From Mediterraneibacter gnavus ATCC 29149 (GTDB taxonomy: Bacteria > Bacillota > Clostridia > Lachnospirales > Lachnospiraceae), in the NCBI RefSeq assembly GCF_008121495.1, contig NZ_CP043051.1, positions 248,001 through 312,000 of the forward strand: DNA of 64,000 nucleotides, in the 5' to 3' direction. The first letter of the stretch is position 1; every line of letters starts with the position of its first letter. Below the pieces are notes generated by a model. It was not told where the DNA came from and did no database searches. It saw nothing but the letters and a program-made list of their open reading frames with translations. A program made the translations under genes and the position numbers. Of this stretch, positions 24,127 to 31,020 are shown piece by piece.

Positions 24127-24372
24127 ATGAGTGAATTAAGTGCAACAAACTGCGGATGTGGATGCGAATCAAACTTTGGCGGGAACTCCTGTATCTGGAT
24201 CATTCTCCTGCTTCTGTGCTGTGGCGGATGTGGCAATGGATGGAGCAACGGTAACGGATGCGGCAATGACAGCTGTCTGTGGATCATCCTTCTTCTGATC
24301 TTCTGCGGAGGATGCGGCAATGGATTCGGAAACAACGGATGTGGATGCAGCAATAACGGATGCGGATGCTAA
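24127..24372 (+). CDS. Cysteine/glycine-rich small protein with duplicated hydrophobic module
   Basis: An 81-residue protein with a strong GGAGG site. Two copies of the module SCIWIILLLLCCGGCGNG / SCLWIILLLIFCGGCGNG are separated by asparagine/glycine-rich linkers, and cysteine-glycine runs (CGCGC) cap both ends. Similar small proteins occur in clostridia, some linked to sporulation (the YjcZ-like pattern), but I cannot assign a role. Two short hydrophobic segments could sit in a membrane or self-assemble through disulfides. Followed by its own terminator. Confidence 0.8.
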   Translation: MSELSATNCGCGCESNFGGNSCIWIILLLLCCGGCGNGWSNGNGCGNDSCLWIILLLIFCGGCGNGFGNNGCGCSNNGCGC

Positions 24373-24392
24373 TCTGCCTTTGAACGCAAAAC

Positions 24393-24420
24393 TCCCCGGC
24401 AATCTGCCGGGGAATTTTTA
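24393..24420 (+). terminator. Terminator of the Cys/Gly-rich gene
   Basis: TCCCCGGCA and TGCCGGGGA form a 9-bp stem with a 3-base loop, followed by ATTTTTA. Confidence 0.9.
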
Positions 24421-24552
24421 ATGCCCGGCTTTTTCCGACCGGATCTTTTCTCTGTCTTTCTTTTCCTTCTCTTTGTCCAACCTGTTTTTCAACATGCAGT
24501 TTTCATCAATCTCGTATACCGCATTTCCGTCAATGATCAGTTTTCGTTTCAT
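24418..24552 (-). CDS. Small basic protein
   Basis: A 44-residue protein starting MKRKLIIDGNAVYEIDENC and ending in a charged helix. The ATG at 24552 follows AGAGG. It matches the look of a short conserved Lachnospiraceae protein that begins in the same way. Function unknown; the long open frame upstream of this start is not used. Confidence 0.5.
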   Translation of the reverse strand: MKRKLIIDGNAVYEIDENCMLKNRLDKEKEKKDREKIRSEKAGH

Positions 24553-24683
24553 AAAAATCCTCTTTTCTTTTTTCTTCCTTTCTTTATAGTATGATACCAA
24601 CTAAAAAAAGTCATTCAGGTTTTCATTCATTTTCGTGTACTTTTCCACATATATATTTACAACGCTACATACCGGGAGGATTT

Positions 24684-25208
24684 ATGGAAAAGAATCCAAA
24701 ACACTTTCTGACACCTTTTGATGAACTGACTACTTCCAGACAATTACAGACGATCAAACTTTTGCTGCCCTATCTTCCAACAAACGGCCAACGGATGCTG
24801 GGGATCTTCATCCGCCTGAATGAATTGCAGAATGCCATTCATCTCTTTCGGGGATTTCCGGTTTCCCCTCCTTCTGACTCTCTTTCTCCATCCCGGATTT
24901 TAAGTGACCTCTCACCCTATCTTTCCGAAGAAGAATCACAGCAGATGGCGCAGGTAAACCAGCTTCTGCAGATGATGGAGCTTTTTCAGAATATGCCGGC
25001 AGACAATCCTACCGGTTTTTCTCCTGATCTGCTGATGGGAATGTTGAATCCGGAACAAAAAGAAATGTTTCAGACATATGATGCCATGTTTTCCGATACA
25101 ATGAATCAAATGGATTTTACAACTTCTAAAGGAGGTACTTCACATGAACGAATGGATGAATCATCCAAAAATGCAGAACATGGATCCAATCAAACTGGAA
25201 CTGATTAA
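24684..25208 (+). CDS. Conserved clostridial hypothetical protein
   Basis: A 174-residue soluble protein starting MEKNPKHFLTPFDELTTSRQ after GGGAGG. Helical throughout, with QTIKLLLPYLPTNGQRMLGIFIRLNELQNAI and later MGMLNPEQKEMFQTYDAMFS. It overlaps the next gene by 65 bases; the last 20 or so residues are read through that gene's ribosome site. Probably an operon with 25144. No function known. Confidence 0.6.
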   Translation: MEKNPKHFLTPFDELTTSRQLQTIKLLLPYLPTNGQRMLGIFIRLNELQNAIHLFRGFPVSPPSDSLSPSRILSDLSPYLSEEESQQMAQVNQLLQMMELFQNMPADNPTGFSPDLLMGMLNPEQKEMFQTYDAMFSDTMNQMDFTTSKGGTSHERMDESSKNAEHGSNQTGTD

Positions 25209-25425
25209 AATGGCCGCTGCACAAACTGCCGGAAAATCCGGAAAAGACCTCGCGCCCATCTTGTTCGCACTGATCACCAATGCGGGAAAGCATAATATTC
25301 AGTTCTCGCCGGAAGAAATCACTCTGATTCTGGATCTTCTGAAAGAAGGAAAATCAGATGCCGAAAAAGCACAGATCGACCGCACCGTCAATATGGCTGC
25401 GTCCATGTTAAAGAAGAAGGCATAA
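25144..25425 (+). CDS. Conserved clostridial hypothetical protein
   Basis: A 93-residue helical protein, MNEWMNHPKMQNMDPIKLEL then FALITNAGKHNIQFSPEEITLILDLLKEGKS. AAAGGAGG is eight bases before the ATG. It looks like a partner of the preceding gene. A terminator follows directly. No function known. Confidence 0.6.
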   Translation: MNEWMNHPKMQNMDPIKLELIKMAAAQTAGKSGKDLAPILFALITNAGKHNIQFSPEEITLILDLLKEGKSDAEKAQIDRTVNMAASMLKKKA

Positions 25426-25440
25426 AACCTTCTTCTTTTC
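25411..25440 (+). terminator. Terminator after 25144-25425
   Basis: AAGAAGAAGG and CCTTCTTCTT form a 10-bp stem, overlapping the end of the gene, followed by TTC and a T-rich stretch. Confidence 0.75.
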
Positions 25441-25509
25441 ATTTCATTGCATTCTGTCTCGTCTTCCTGTACAATATTGAACTAGAATCAAATATTCAGG
25501 AGGATTTCT

Positions 25510-26268
25510 ATGCAGACTCTCATGCTTACAGTTGAATATGACGGCACCCGGTATGCAGGCTGGAAGGCCGCTCCCAAAAAAGAAAATCTTGATACGGTCT
25601 TGGGGAGAATCCATACTGCTCTTGCCAGGCTGCTCAAAGAGGACATACAGTTATTCTGTGCCGCAAAAACAGACCCTGGTGTTCATGCAAGAGGGCAGAT
25701 TCTCAGCTTTCAGACCACTTCTTCCCTGTTGCCTTCTGCTCTAAAGAGCAGTCTGAATCAGGTGCTGCCTCAGGATATCGCCGTTTTAGATGCCAGACAG
25801 GTTTCCGAACGTTTTCATGCAGAATTACTCCCCAAACACTGTATCTGGGAGCTTTGTATCAAAACCGGTCCGACTCCTGATGTTTTCCGTCAGAAGTATA
25901 CTTTATTTCTCCCCGACTTGCCGGATCCCCTGCGAATGCAGGAAGCATTTTCTTTTTTGAAAGGCAGGCATGATGTCCGTTGCTTTTCTCCTGTCAAAAA
26001 GAAAAAAGCAATCATGAGAGAACTCTATTCTCTCCGGATTGAGCATTCCGATGACGAAATGCAGCTTTTCCTGGAAGGCAGTGATTTTCTGCCATTCATG
26101 CCCGCAACACTCATGCAGCTGCTGCTTGATATCGGAACGGGCACACTGGATGCCTGCTGTATTCCTTCGATCTTTGCAGGAGAACATTCTTATTCCGGGC
26201 ATGCTCCTGCCCATGCACTGTATCTTCATGATATTGTTTATATTTCAGATAGAAAGGATGATTTTTAA
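25510..26268 (+). CDS. Divergent TruA-type tRNA pseudouridine synthase
   Basis: A 252-residue protein. TruA makes pseudouridine at positions 38-40 of tRNA anticodon stems. The N-terminus MLTVEYDGTRYAGW and the catalytic loop AKTDPGVHARGQI (the Asp is present) identify the family. It departs from the usual RTDAGVHA motif, having K for the conserved Arg and P for A, and other TruA motifs are weak (CIWELCIKTG in place of the RxYxY strand). It is probably a paralogue with a narrower or altered target. It is coupled to 26268 by a one-base overlap. Confidence 0.75.
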   Translation: MQTLMLTVEYDGTRYAGWKAAPKKENLDTVLGRIHTALARLLKEDIQLFCAAKTDPGVHARGQILSFQTTSSLLPSALKSSLNQVLPQDIAVLDARQVSERFHAELLPKHCIWELCIKTGPTPDVFRQKYTLFLPDLPDPLRMQEAFSFLKGRHDVRCFSPVKKKKAIMRELYSLRIEHSDDEMQLFLEGSDFLPFMPATLMQLLLDIGTGTLDACCIPSIFAGEHSYSGHAPAHALYLHDIVYISDRKDDF

Positions 26269-27101
26269 TGTCGATTTACTATAGTATCCTCTACTTTTTT
26301 GTATATGGCTTTCTGGGATGGTGTACAGAAGTCATATTTGCAGCTTTTAAACAGCATCGTTTTGTAAACCGCGGATTTTTAAACGGACCGATCTGCCCGA
26401 TCTACGGGGTTGGCGTTACACTGGTCATCGCATGCCTGGAAGCTTTCCAGTCCAACCTGTTACTTTTGTACATTTCTTCTGTCATACTGGTAACTGTTTT
26501 AGAGGGCGTAACCGGATGGGCAATGGACAAGCTGTTCCACAACAAATGGTGGGATTATTCCAAACTGCCTTTCAATATCGGAGGGTATGTCTGCCTTTTA
26601 TTTTCCTTGATCTGGGGCGTTGCATGCGTTTTCATCGTATATTTTGTCCACCCGCTGATCCATCAGGTGTTATCCCTGATTCCGCACACAGCCGGAATTG
26701 CTTTGATTGCAATCCTTGGCATTGCTCTGCTTTCTGATATAATTGTAACCACTTCTGCAATCGTGAAGTTCAATCAATATCTGGAACGGCTGAAGCATAT
26801 CACCGACGAATTACACGCAATTTCCAATCAGATCGGATCCGAGCTTTATCAGAATGTAATGCACGTGCTGGATATGCAGGAAAGTTCCAGACAAAAACTG
26901 GATGATGTCAAACTGGAAGTATCCGAAGAAATCCGGATGCAGATTGTAGAATTAAAAACAAGAGCCCAGAATCTGGGAGAAAAGGTTCCAAAACCGGCAC
27001 GCCGTCTCTTAAAGGCATTCCCGAAACTGGAATCCAGAAATTACAAAGCACAGCTGGAATTGTTCCGGCAAAAACTGGAACAGCACCTTGGCAGACATTA
27101 A
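26268..27101 (+). CDS. Membrane protein of the putative ABC-transporter type IV (CmpB) family
   Basis: A 277-residue protein with five to six membrane segments in the first 170 residues. The motifs FVYGFLGWCTEVIFAAF, RGFLNGPICPIYGVG, and TGWAMDKLFHNKWWDYSKLPFNIGGYVCL are characteristic of the PF06541 family, common in Clostridia. The C-terminal 110 residues form a long charged helix (KHITDELHAISNQI and beyond), probably a coiled coil in the cytoplasm. No transport substrate is known. Confidence 0.8.
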   Translation: MSIYYSILYFFVYGFLGWCTEVIFAAFKQHRFVNRGFLNGPICPIYGVGVTLVIACLEAFQSNLLLLYISSVILVTVLEGVTGWAMDKLFHNKWWDYSKLPFNIGGYVCLLFSLIWGVACVFIVYFVHPLIHQVLSLIPHTAGIALIAILGIALLSDIIVTTSAIVKFNQYLERLKHITDELHAISNQIGSELYQNVMHVLDMQESSRQKLDDVKLEVSEEIRMQIVELKTRAQNLGEKVPKPARRLLKAFPKLESRNYKAQLELFRQKLEQHLGRH

Positions 27102-27102
27102 T

Positions 27103-27564
27103 CTATCCTGATAAAAACCACGCAGCCCATGCGTCTCCAAACACCATGGCTGCTGTCATACCCATACATAAAAACGGGCCGAAGGCGAATGCTGTCTTTT
27201 GCCCGTTTCTTTTTTCTGCCAGAAGCCGGATACAATAAATCCCTGCCAGTAGGATTGCTGCCGCACTTCCCATAACGACCAGCTTCACTCCGATTGCCAC
27301 CCCGACAGCTGCAACAAACTTGATATCACCGCCGCCAAAGCTTCCCGGAACAAAAAACAAAAGGCATGCCATCGGGACACTTACCGCAAACATCCCTAGT
27401 ATCCTCTCCTGCCAGGAAACCGAAGGATCCACCAGTGCCAGCAGTACTGCCACCAGAAGAATCCCTGCATTCCATCTGTCCGGAATCTTATGCGTCCGCC
27501 AGTCAGAAATGGAAATCACGACAAAGATAAAAATCAGTATCGACTTTAACAGCATCGTCATCAT
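27103..27564 (-). CDS. A24-family prepilin peptidase
   Basis: A 153-residue membrane protein with about five hydrophobic segments. The two catalytic aspartates of the TadV/CpaA/PilD family are visible: ISDWRTHKIP near residue 20 and GSFGGGDIKF near residue 75. It lacks the N-terminal methylase domain, as in TadV-type enzymes. No pilin or pilus assembly gene lies in the window. It overlaps the upstream PHP gene by four bases. Confidence 0.85.
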   Translation of the reverse strand: MMTMLLKSILIFIFVVISISDWRTHKIPDRWNAGILLVAVLLALVDPSVSWQERILGMFAVSVPMACLLFFVPGSFGGGDIKFVAAVGVAIGVKLVVMGSAAAILLAGIYCIRLLAEKRNGQKTAFAFGPFLCMGMTAAMVFGDAWAAWFLSG

Positions 27565-28382
27565 GATTTTCCCGTGTAGTACAACTCGATCGGATCAATC
27601 GGATCAATCGGATGTTCTTCCTCCATTTTAACCTTCCGCCCTCTTCGTTTTATAAGCTCGCCGCCTTTATTATAAAGCCAGAATGAATACACCAGAACTT
27701 TATTCACCTTTCCGATCCTGTCCTTTGTTGTCTTTTCATACTGTACGCCACCCACTTCAAAAGGAACTTTCTTGTGGATCATAGAGATCAGCTCTGTCTC
27801 ACACGTCACAGGCTCCGGCAGAATCGTATAAGCACGTCCCACACACCCGGTCTTGTGAGAATCACTTCCACCGGTCGTCACCTTTTTATATTTTGCCGCC
27901 AGCCTTGCCGCCCCTGTATTTGATACTACAGATTCACAGCAGTTATAAGCTTCAATAAAATCAAACCGTTTCATGATTTCCGGCGACTGATAAAATTTCT
28001 TTGTATTAGCGATACTCATATACTTTTCTCCGCACGGATGTGCCGGTCCAAGCACACCTCCGTTTCGATGCACCAGATCGATCAGCAGCGATACCGGCAT
28101 TCCCCGCATCTCTAAAAGCCGCATCTTCACGCCTTCCGGCATGATCACCAGAATGTGCCCTGCATCTCTTGTATCATATTCGATCCCTTTTAATACCACA
28201 AAATCAGTGTGAACCTTTCCTTTCATGTGGTTTTTCCAGTATCGATATCCGTTGTATGTGTTATGGTCTGTGATCACCATTCCCTGAAATCCCTTCTTTT
28301 TAAGGAGTGTGATGTAATCCTCCAGACTCACCTTACTGTCAATCGATCCCTCTTTCACATGGCAATGCATATCAATTTTCAT
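27561..28382 (-). CDS. PHP-domain phosphoesterase
   Basis: A 273-residue soluble protein starting MKIDMHCHVKEGSID after AAGGAGG. The PHP metal-site motifs MHCH, ITDHNTYNG, GPAHPCG and GGSDSHKTG are all present. Family members hydrolyse small phosphate esters (for example 3',5'-bisphosphates). The C-terminus has a short tandem repeat, HPIDPIDPIE, coded by repeated GGATCAATC units near 27588-27612. Confidence 0.85.
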   Translation of the reverse strand: MKIDMHCHVKEGSIDSKVSLEDYITLLKKKGFQGMVITDHNTYNGYRYWKNHMKGKVHTDFVVLKGIEYDTRDAGHILVIMPEGVKMRLLEMRGMPVSLLIDLVHRNGGVLGPAHPCGEKYMSIANTKKFYQSPEIMKRFDFIEAYNCCESVVSNTGAARLAAKYKKVTTGGSDSHKTGCVGRAYTILPEPVTCETELISMIHKKVPFEVGGVQYEKTTKDRIGKVNKVLVYSFWLYNKGGELIKRRGRKVKMEEEHPIDPIDPIELYYTGKS

Positions 28383-28483
28383 AGATAAGCCTCCTTTTTG
28401 TCTCTGCATTTTACTTACGCACAGGCTTTCGTCTCTTTTTTCTATTATACCGCGTTGCCATCCCTCTTACAAGAAAGTCCATC

Positions 28484-28529
28484 AAAAAAACACACTCTTC
28501 CCAATGCTTTCCACATTGGAAAAAGTGCG
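28484..28529 (-). terminator. Terminator after 28536-29555
   Basis: On the minus strand ACGCACTTTTTCCAATG pairs with CATTGGGAAGAGTGTGT, a stem of about 17 bp with few mismatches, followed by a T7 run. Confidence 0.9.
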
Positions 28530-28535
28530 TCTGTG

Positions 28536-29555
28536 TTACTTATCTTCGTCATCCTGATCCGAAAGATCGATCTCCACGATTTCTACATCATCATCCTCAT
28601 CATCCCAGAACTCATCCAGATCTTCATCGAAATCTTCATCCAGATCCTTATCCAAATACTCATCTTCTGTAACAATCTCTTCTGACACGATCAGATCTTC
28701 TTTCATCACTTCTTCGTCTTCCTCATCCTCGTCATCGTCTTCAAATTCATCTTCAAATTCCATTTCCAGCTCTTCTGCATGAGGAACAGCCGCTGTATGT
28801 ACTTCTTTCTCTGCCTGCTTTTCTTCTTTAAACTCTTCATCCAGAAGAGCTCTGGCTTTATCCACTTCATTCTCTGTGGAATTCTGTTCGCGAATCTCCG
28901 CAGCTTTTTTCAGATGCAGCTTTTGACGCTTTCCGGATTCCATCAGAAACTGTACCAGAATTCCAAGGACTGCCAGCACCGCAAATGCCAGCGTGACCAT
29001 CCAACGCTCTAATTCAACTCCTGCATGACCCAGCAAAACAGTTCCCGCCTGACTGATGCATACAGCACCGGTCACTCCTGTAAGAAGCATCAGAACCGGA
29101 ACAAAAAGCTTAATCGTCAACAACGCAAATACCAGACCAATTCCAACACACACCAGCAGCCAGATCAGATTCGCCGGCCGGAGCCAGTATATACTTAGTG
29201 CTGCTCCAAGTACAAAGGCAGTCACAAACATTCCTGCCCGCTTCAAAATTGCAAACACGATTGCCAGAATAATCCCTGCCGCAAGACCAATAATCCCGCT
29301 CAGTGTTTCATCTGACGTAATCTGCATCGCCACAGCCGCTGCTGCTCCTGTTCCAATCACAAAAACTGTCAGAAATGACCAGAATCTTGCCAGCTTCAAT
29401 CCAAAGAAACAGCTCAGAATTCCCAGTAATACCGTAATTCCAAGCGAAATAAGCACAATCTCTGCCAGCTTGTCTGCCATTCCAAGCCGCTCTAATGCGG
29501 TCGGCAAAACTTCCTTTTCCTGCAGCCATCTTCCTATTTCATTTATCATATCCAT
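28536..29555 (-). CDS. Polytopic membrane protein with long acidic tail
   Basis: A 339-residue protein. Seven or so membrane segments in residues 35-210 (for example LGITVLLGILSCFFGLKL, LTIKLFVPVLMLLTGVTGAV) match the TMEM198/DUF4203-like layout. The last 110 residues are highly acidic, with runs of Asp and Glu, and probably hang in the cytoplasm. It is preceded by a 370-base leader with a strong promoter and candidate RNA structure. Function unknown. Confidence 0.65.
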   Translation of the reverse strand: MDMINEIGRWLQEKEVLPTALERLGMADKLAEIVLISLGITVLLGILSCFFGLKLARFWSFLTVFVIGTGAAAAVAMQITSDETLSGIIGLAAGIILAIVFAILKRAGMFVTAFVLGAALSIYWLRPANLIWLLVCVGIGLVFALLTIKLFVPVLMLLTGVTGAVCISQAGTVLLGHAGVELERWMVTLAFAVLAVLGILVQFLMESGKRQKLHLKKAAEIREQNSTENEVDKARALLDEEFKEEKQAEKEVHTAAVPHAEELEMEFEDEFEDDDEDEEDEEVMKEDLIVSEEIVTEDEYLDKDLDEDFDEDLDEFWDDEDDDVEIVEIDLSDQDDEDK

Positions 29556-29630
29556 TGTACCTCTCCCTTATTATCTGAATCTGTCAATAGCAACCTATAT
29601 TTTACCAACTTTTTCAGAAAGATACAACAG

Positions 29631-29673
29631 AAAGATGGATGCAAATCTTTTATTTTGATTCACATCCATCTTT
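29631..29673 (-). terminator. Strong hairpin between candidate RNA and gene 28536
   Basis: On the minus strand AAAGATGGATGTGAATC pairs with GATTTGCATCCATCTTT (two mismatches). It is followed by CTGTTGTATCTTTC, a weak T tract. It could end the RNA that starts near 29925 or act as an attenuator for the membrane-protein gene. Confidence 0.6.
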
Positions 29674-29778
29674 ACATTGTTGGCTCAATCACCTTTTCTA
29701 CCTCTCTTCACTTATTAATAAGTCCTGTTTTTAAGATTTACTGTCCTGGCGGTCTGTACCTTCCTTTCTTAAGTGATT

Positions 29779-29899
29779 CTCATTTTCTCGCTTCCTCGAT
29801 AACCCTGCCCCTCAAATGAATTTTACTTCTCTCGTAACTTTCTCGTCATTACGATAATTTCTTCATTTTCACCGGTTATCTTTCCTCGCTTCAAATGAG
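29779..29899 (-). ncRNA. Candidate rod-shaped structured RNA
   Basis: Read on the minus strand, four nested helices stack in order: CTCATTT/AAATGAG (29893-29899 with 29779-29785), GATAACC/GGTTATC (29874-29880 with 29798-29804), AAATGAA/TTCATTT (29862-29868 with 29814-29820) and CGTAA/TTACG. They are separated by purine-rich internal loops, the outermost being GAAGCGAGGAAA opposite GAGGAAGCGAGA. A consensus promoter lies about 30 bases upstream. No open frame covers it. It may be a free small RNA or part of the leader of 28536-29555. Confidence 0.5.
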
Positions 29900-29931
29900 T
29901 GTTTGTTTCATCTGTTTTATTTGTTGACTTT

Positions 29932-29960
29932 ATATTAGCACTCTTTTTTAATATTGTCAA
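29932..29960 (-). promoter_or_regulatory. Consensus promoter upstream of the candidate RNA
   Basis: On the minus strand, TTGACA (29960-29955), a 17-base spacer and TAATAT (29937-29932). This is the start of the long leader before the membrane-protein gene. Confidence 0.85.
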
Positions 29961-30056
29961 TGGTATTTTTAGTTTTTATATATTTTATTTTATAATTATC
30001 TGTCTTTTTATCTTTCTTTATTTATTTTACAGTTTTATTGTTTTATGTAAAAACCA

Positions 30057-30096
30057 AAAGGCCGTATACCAGTGCTTTTTCTGATATACGGTCTTT
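30057..30096 (-). terminator. Terminator of the diol dehydratase operon
   Basis: On the minus strand AAAGACCGTATA pairs with TATACGGCCTTT and is followed by TGGTTTTTAC. It lies directly after the adenosyltransferase gene. Confidence 0.85.
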
Positions 30097-30099
30097 GTC

Positions 30100-30660
30100 T
30101 TAAAAATTCTTCATCACATTCTGGATCACTGTCTCCCGCAGCTTTCCTTCCTCTGTATTTCCTGCCTGATGATCTGCAAATCTTGCTTCTACATACAGAT
30201 AATCTGCAAGTCTGTTCACATACTGCATGGCTTTTGCATCTGCTCCGTAATTCTGTGCCACTTTGCGGAATCTCCGCTCTGCCCTTCTTGTCACAGCCCG
30301 CGCAATATCCAGTCTTGCGGAAAGCTCACATCCTCCGTACAAAACAAAGTCCCTGGCTCTCGGAAACGCAGCTTCCAACTCATCGATCTGATCTTCCAGA
30401 TGCACAGTCTCTTCTGCGCTCATGCGGTAATCCAGATTTCTCGGATCTGCCACTGCTGCCATGATCTTCATCAATGTTCTCTGAATCTCTGCCAGATTCG
30501 TCTTCAGATGATCCTCTGAAAGCACTTTTGCATGTCCGATATAACTATTCAGTTCATCGATCGTCCCGATCAGCTCGATCCGATCGTCTGCTTTCGAAAC
30601 ACTCATCCCATTTGCAAGAGAGGTATTTCCGCCATCACCTTTTTTGGTATATACTTTCAT
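30100..30660 (-). CDS. pduO: ATP:cob(I)alamin adenosyltransferase (PduO type)
   Basis: A 186-residue cytoplasmic enzyme that makes adenosylcobalamin, the cofactor of diol dehydratase. MKVYTKKGDGGNTSLANG is the N-terminal ATP-binding motif of the PduO family, and ELSARLDIARAVTRRAERR with NRLADYLYVEARF are the conserved helices. The ATG at 30660 follows AAAGGAA. Last gene of the operon, placed before the terminator. Confidence 0.9.
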   Translation of the reverse strand: MKVYTKKGDGGNTSLANGMSVSKADDRIELIGTIDELNSYIGHAKVLSEDHLKTNLAEIQRTLMKIMAAVADPRNLDYRMSAEETVHLEDQIDELEAAFPRARDFVLYGGCELSARLDIARAVTRRAERRFRKVAQNYGADAKAMQYVNRLADYLYVEARFADHQAGNTEEGKLRETVIQNVMKNF

Positions 30661-30690
30661 TTGCACATTTCCTTTCCCGGAACATTTTCG

Positions 30691-31020
30691 CTATTTAAAG
30701 GGCTGTTTTTTAATCGCACGGGCACTGTTTGCTCCCACTTTTCTGCACTGCTCTTTTGTCGGAGACAGATATGCCTCGATATTACGCCCTTTCTCAAGCC
30801 CCCGCATTTTCAGACAGACGGCCGTTCCAAAAATCCCGATTCCGGATCCCAGCATGGAATCCCGTGCCGCTTTATAGGAAAGCTTTTCCATACATTCATC
30901 CGGAAACTCTGTAATCTCATAAAACACACCCTCTTCTTCCACTCCTGCACAGACTTCCCGCAAAATTGCTTCATCTGCCAGATGTGTATATATAAAGATT
31001 GAAGGTTTCTTCACTATCAT
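30691..31020 (-). CDS. pduH: Diol dehydratase reactivase, small subunit
   Basis: A 109-residue protein starting MIVKKPSIFIY at the ATG that overlaps the PduG stop (ATGA), after AGGAGA. It contains EVCAGVEEEGVFYEI and ARDSMLGSGIGIFGTAVCL, typical of PduH/DdrB. With PduG it exchanges damaged for fresh cobalamin on the dehydratase. The fold copies the beta subunit of the dehydratase, which explains the likeness to part of PduD ([25 protein letters not shown]). Confidence 0.9.
   Translation of the reverse strand: MIVKKPSIFIYTHLADEAILREVCAGVEEEGVFYEITEFPDECMEKLSYKAARDSMLGSGIGIFGTAVCLKMRGLEKGRNIEAYLSPTKEQCRKVGANSARAIKKQPFK

Noticed and set aside
24090-24402. Minus-strand ORFs rich in His/Pro or Ala/Ser opposite the Cys/Gly-rich gene
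   Set aside because: They are the antisense of a low-complexity coding sequence and have no ribosome sites.
29056-29658. Long plus-strand ORF opposite the acidic-tailed membrane protein
   Set aside because: It is a shadow of codon bias on the other strand, and the minus-strand gene has motif, ribosome site and terminator support.
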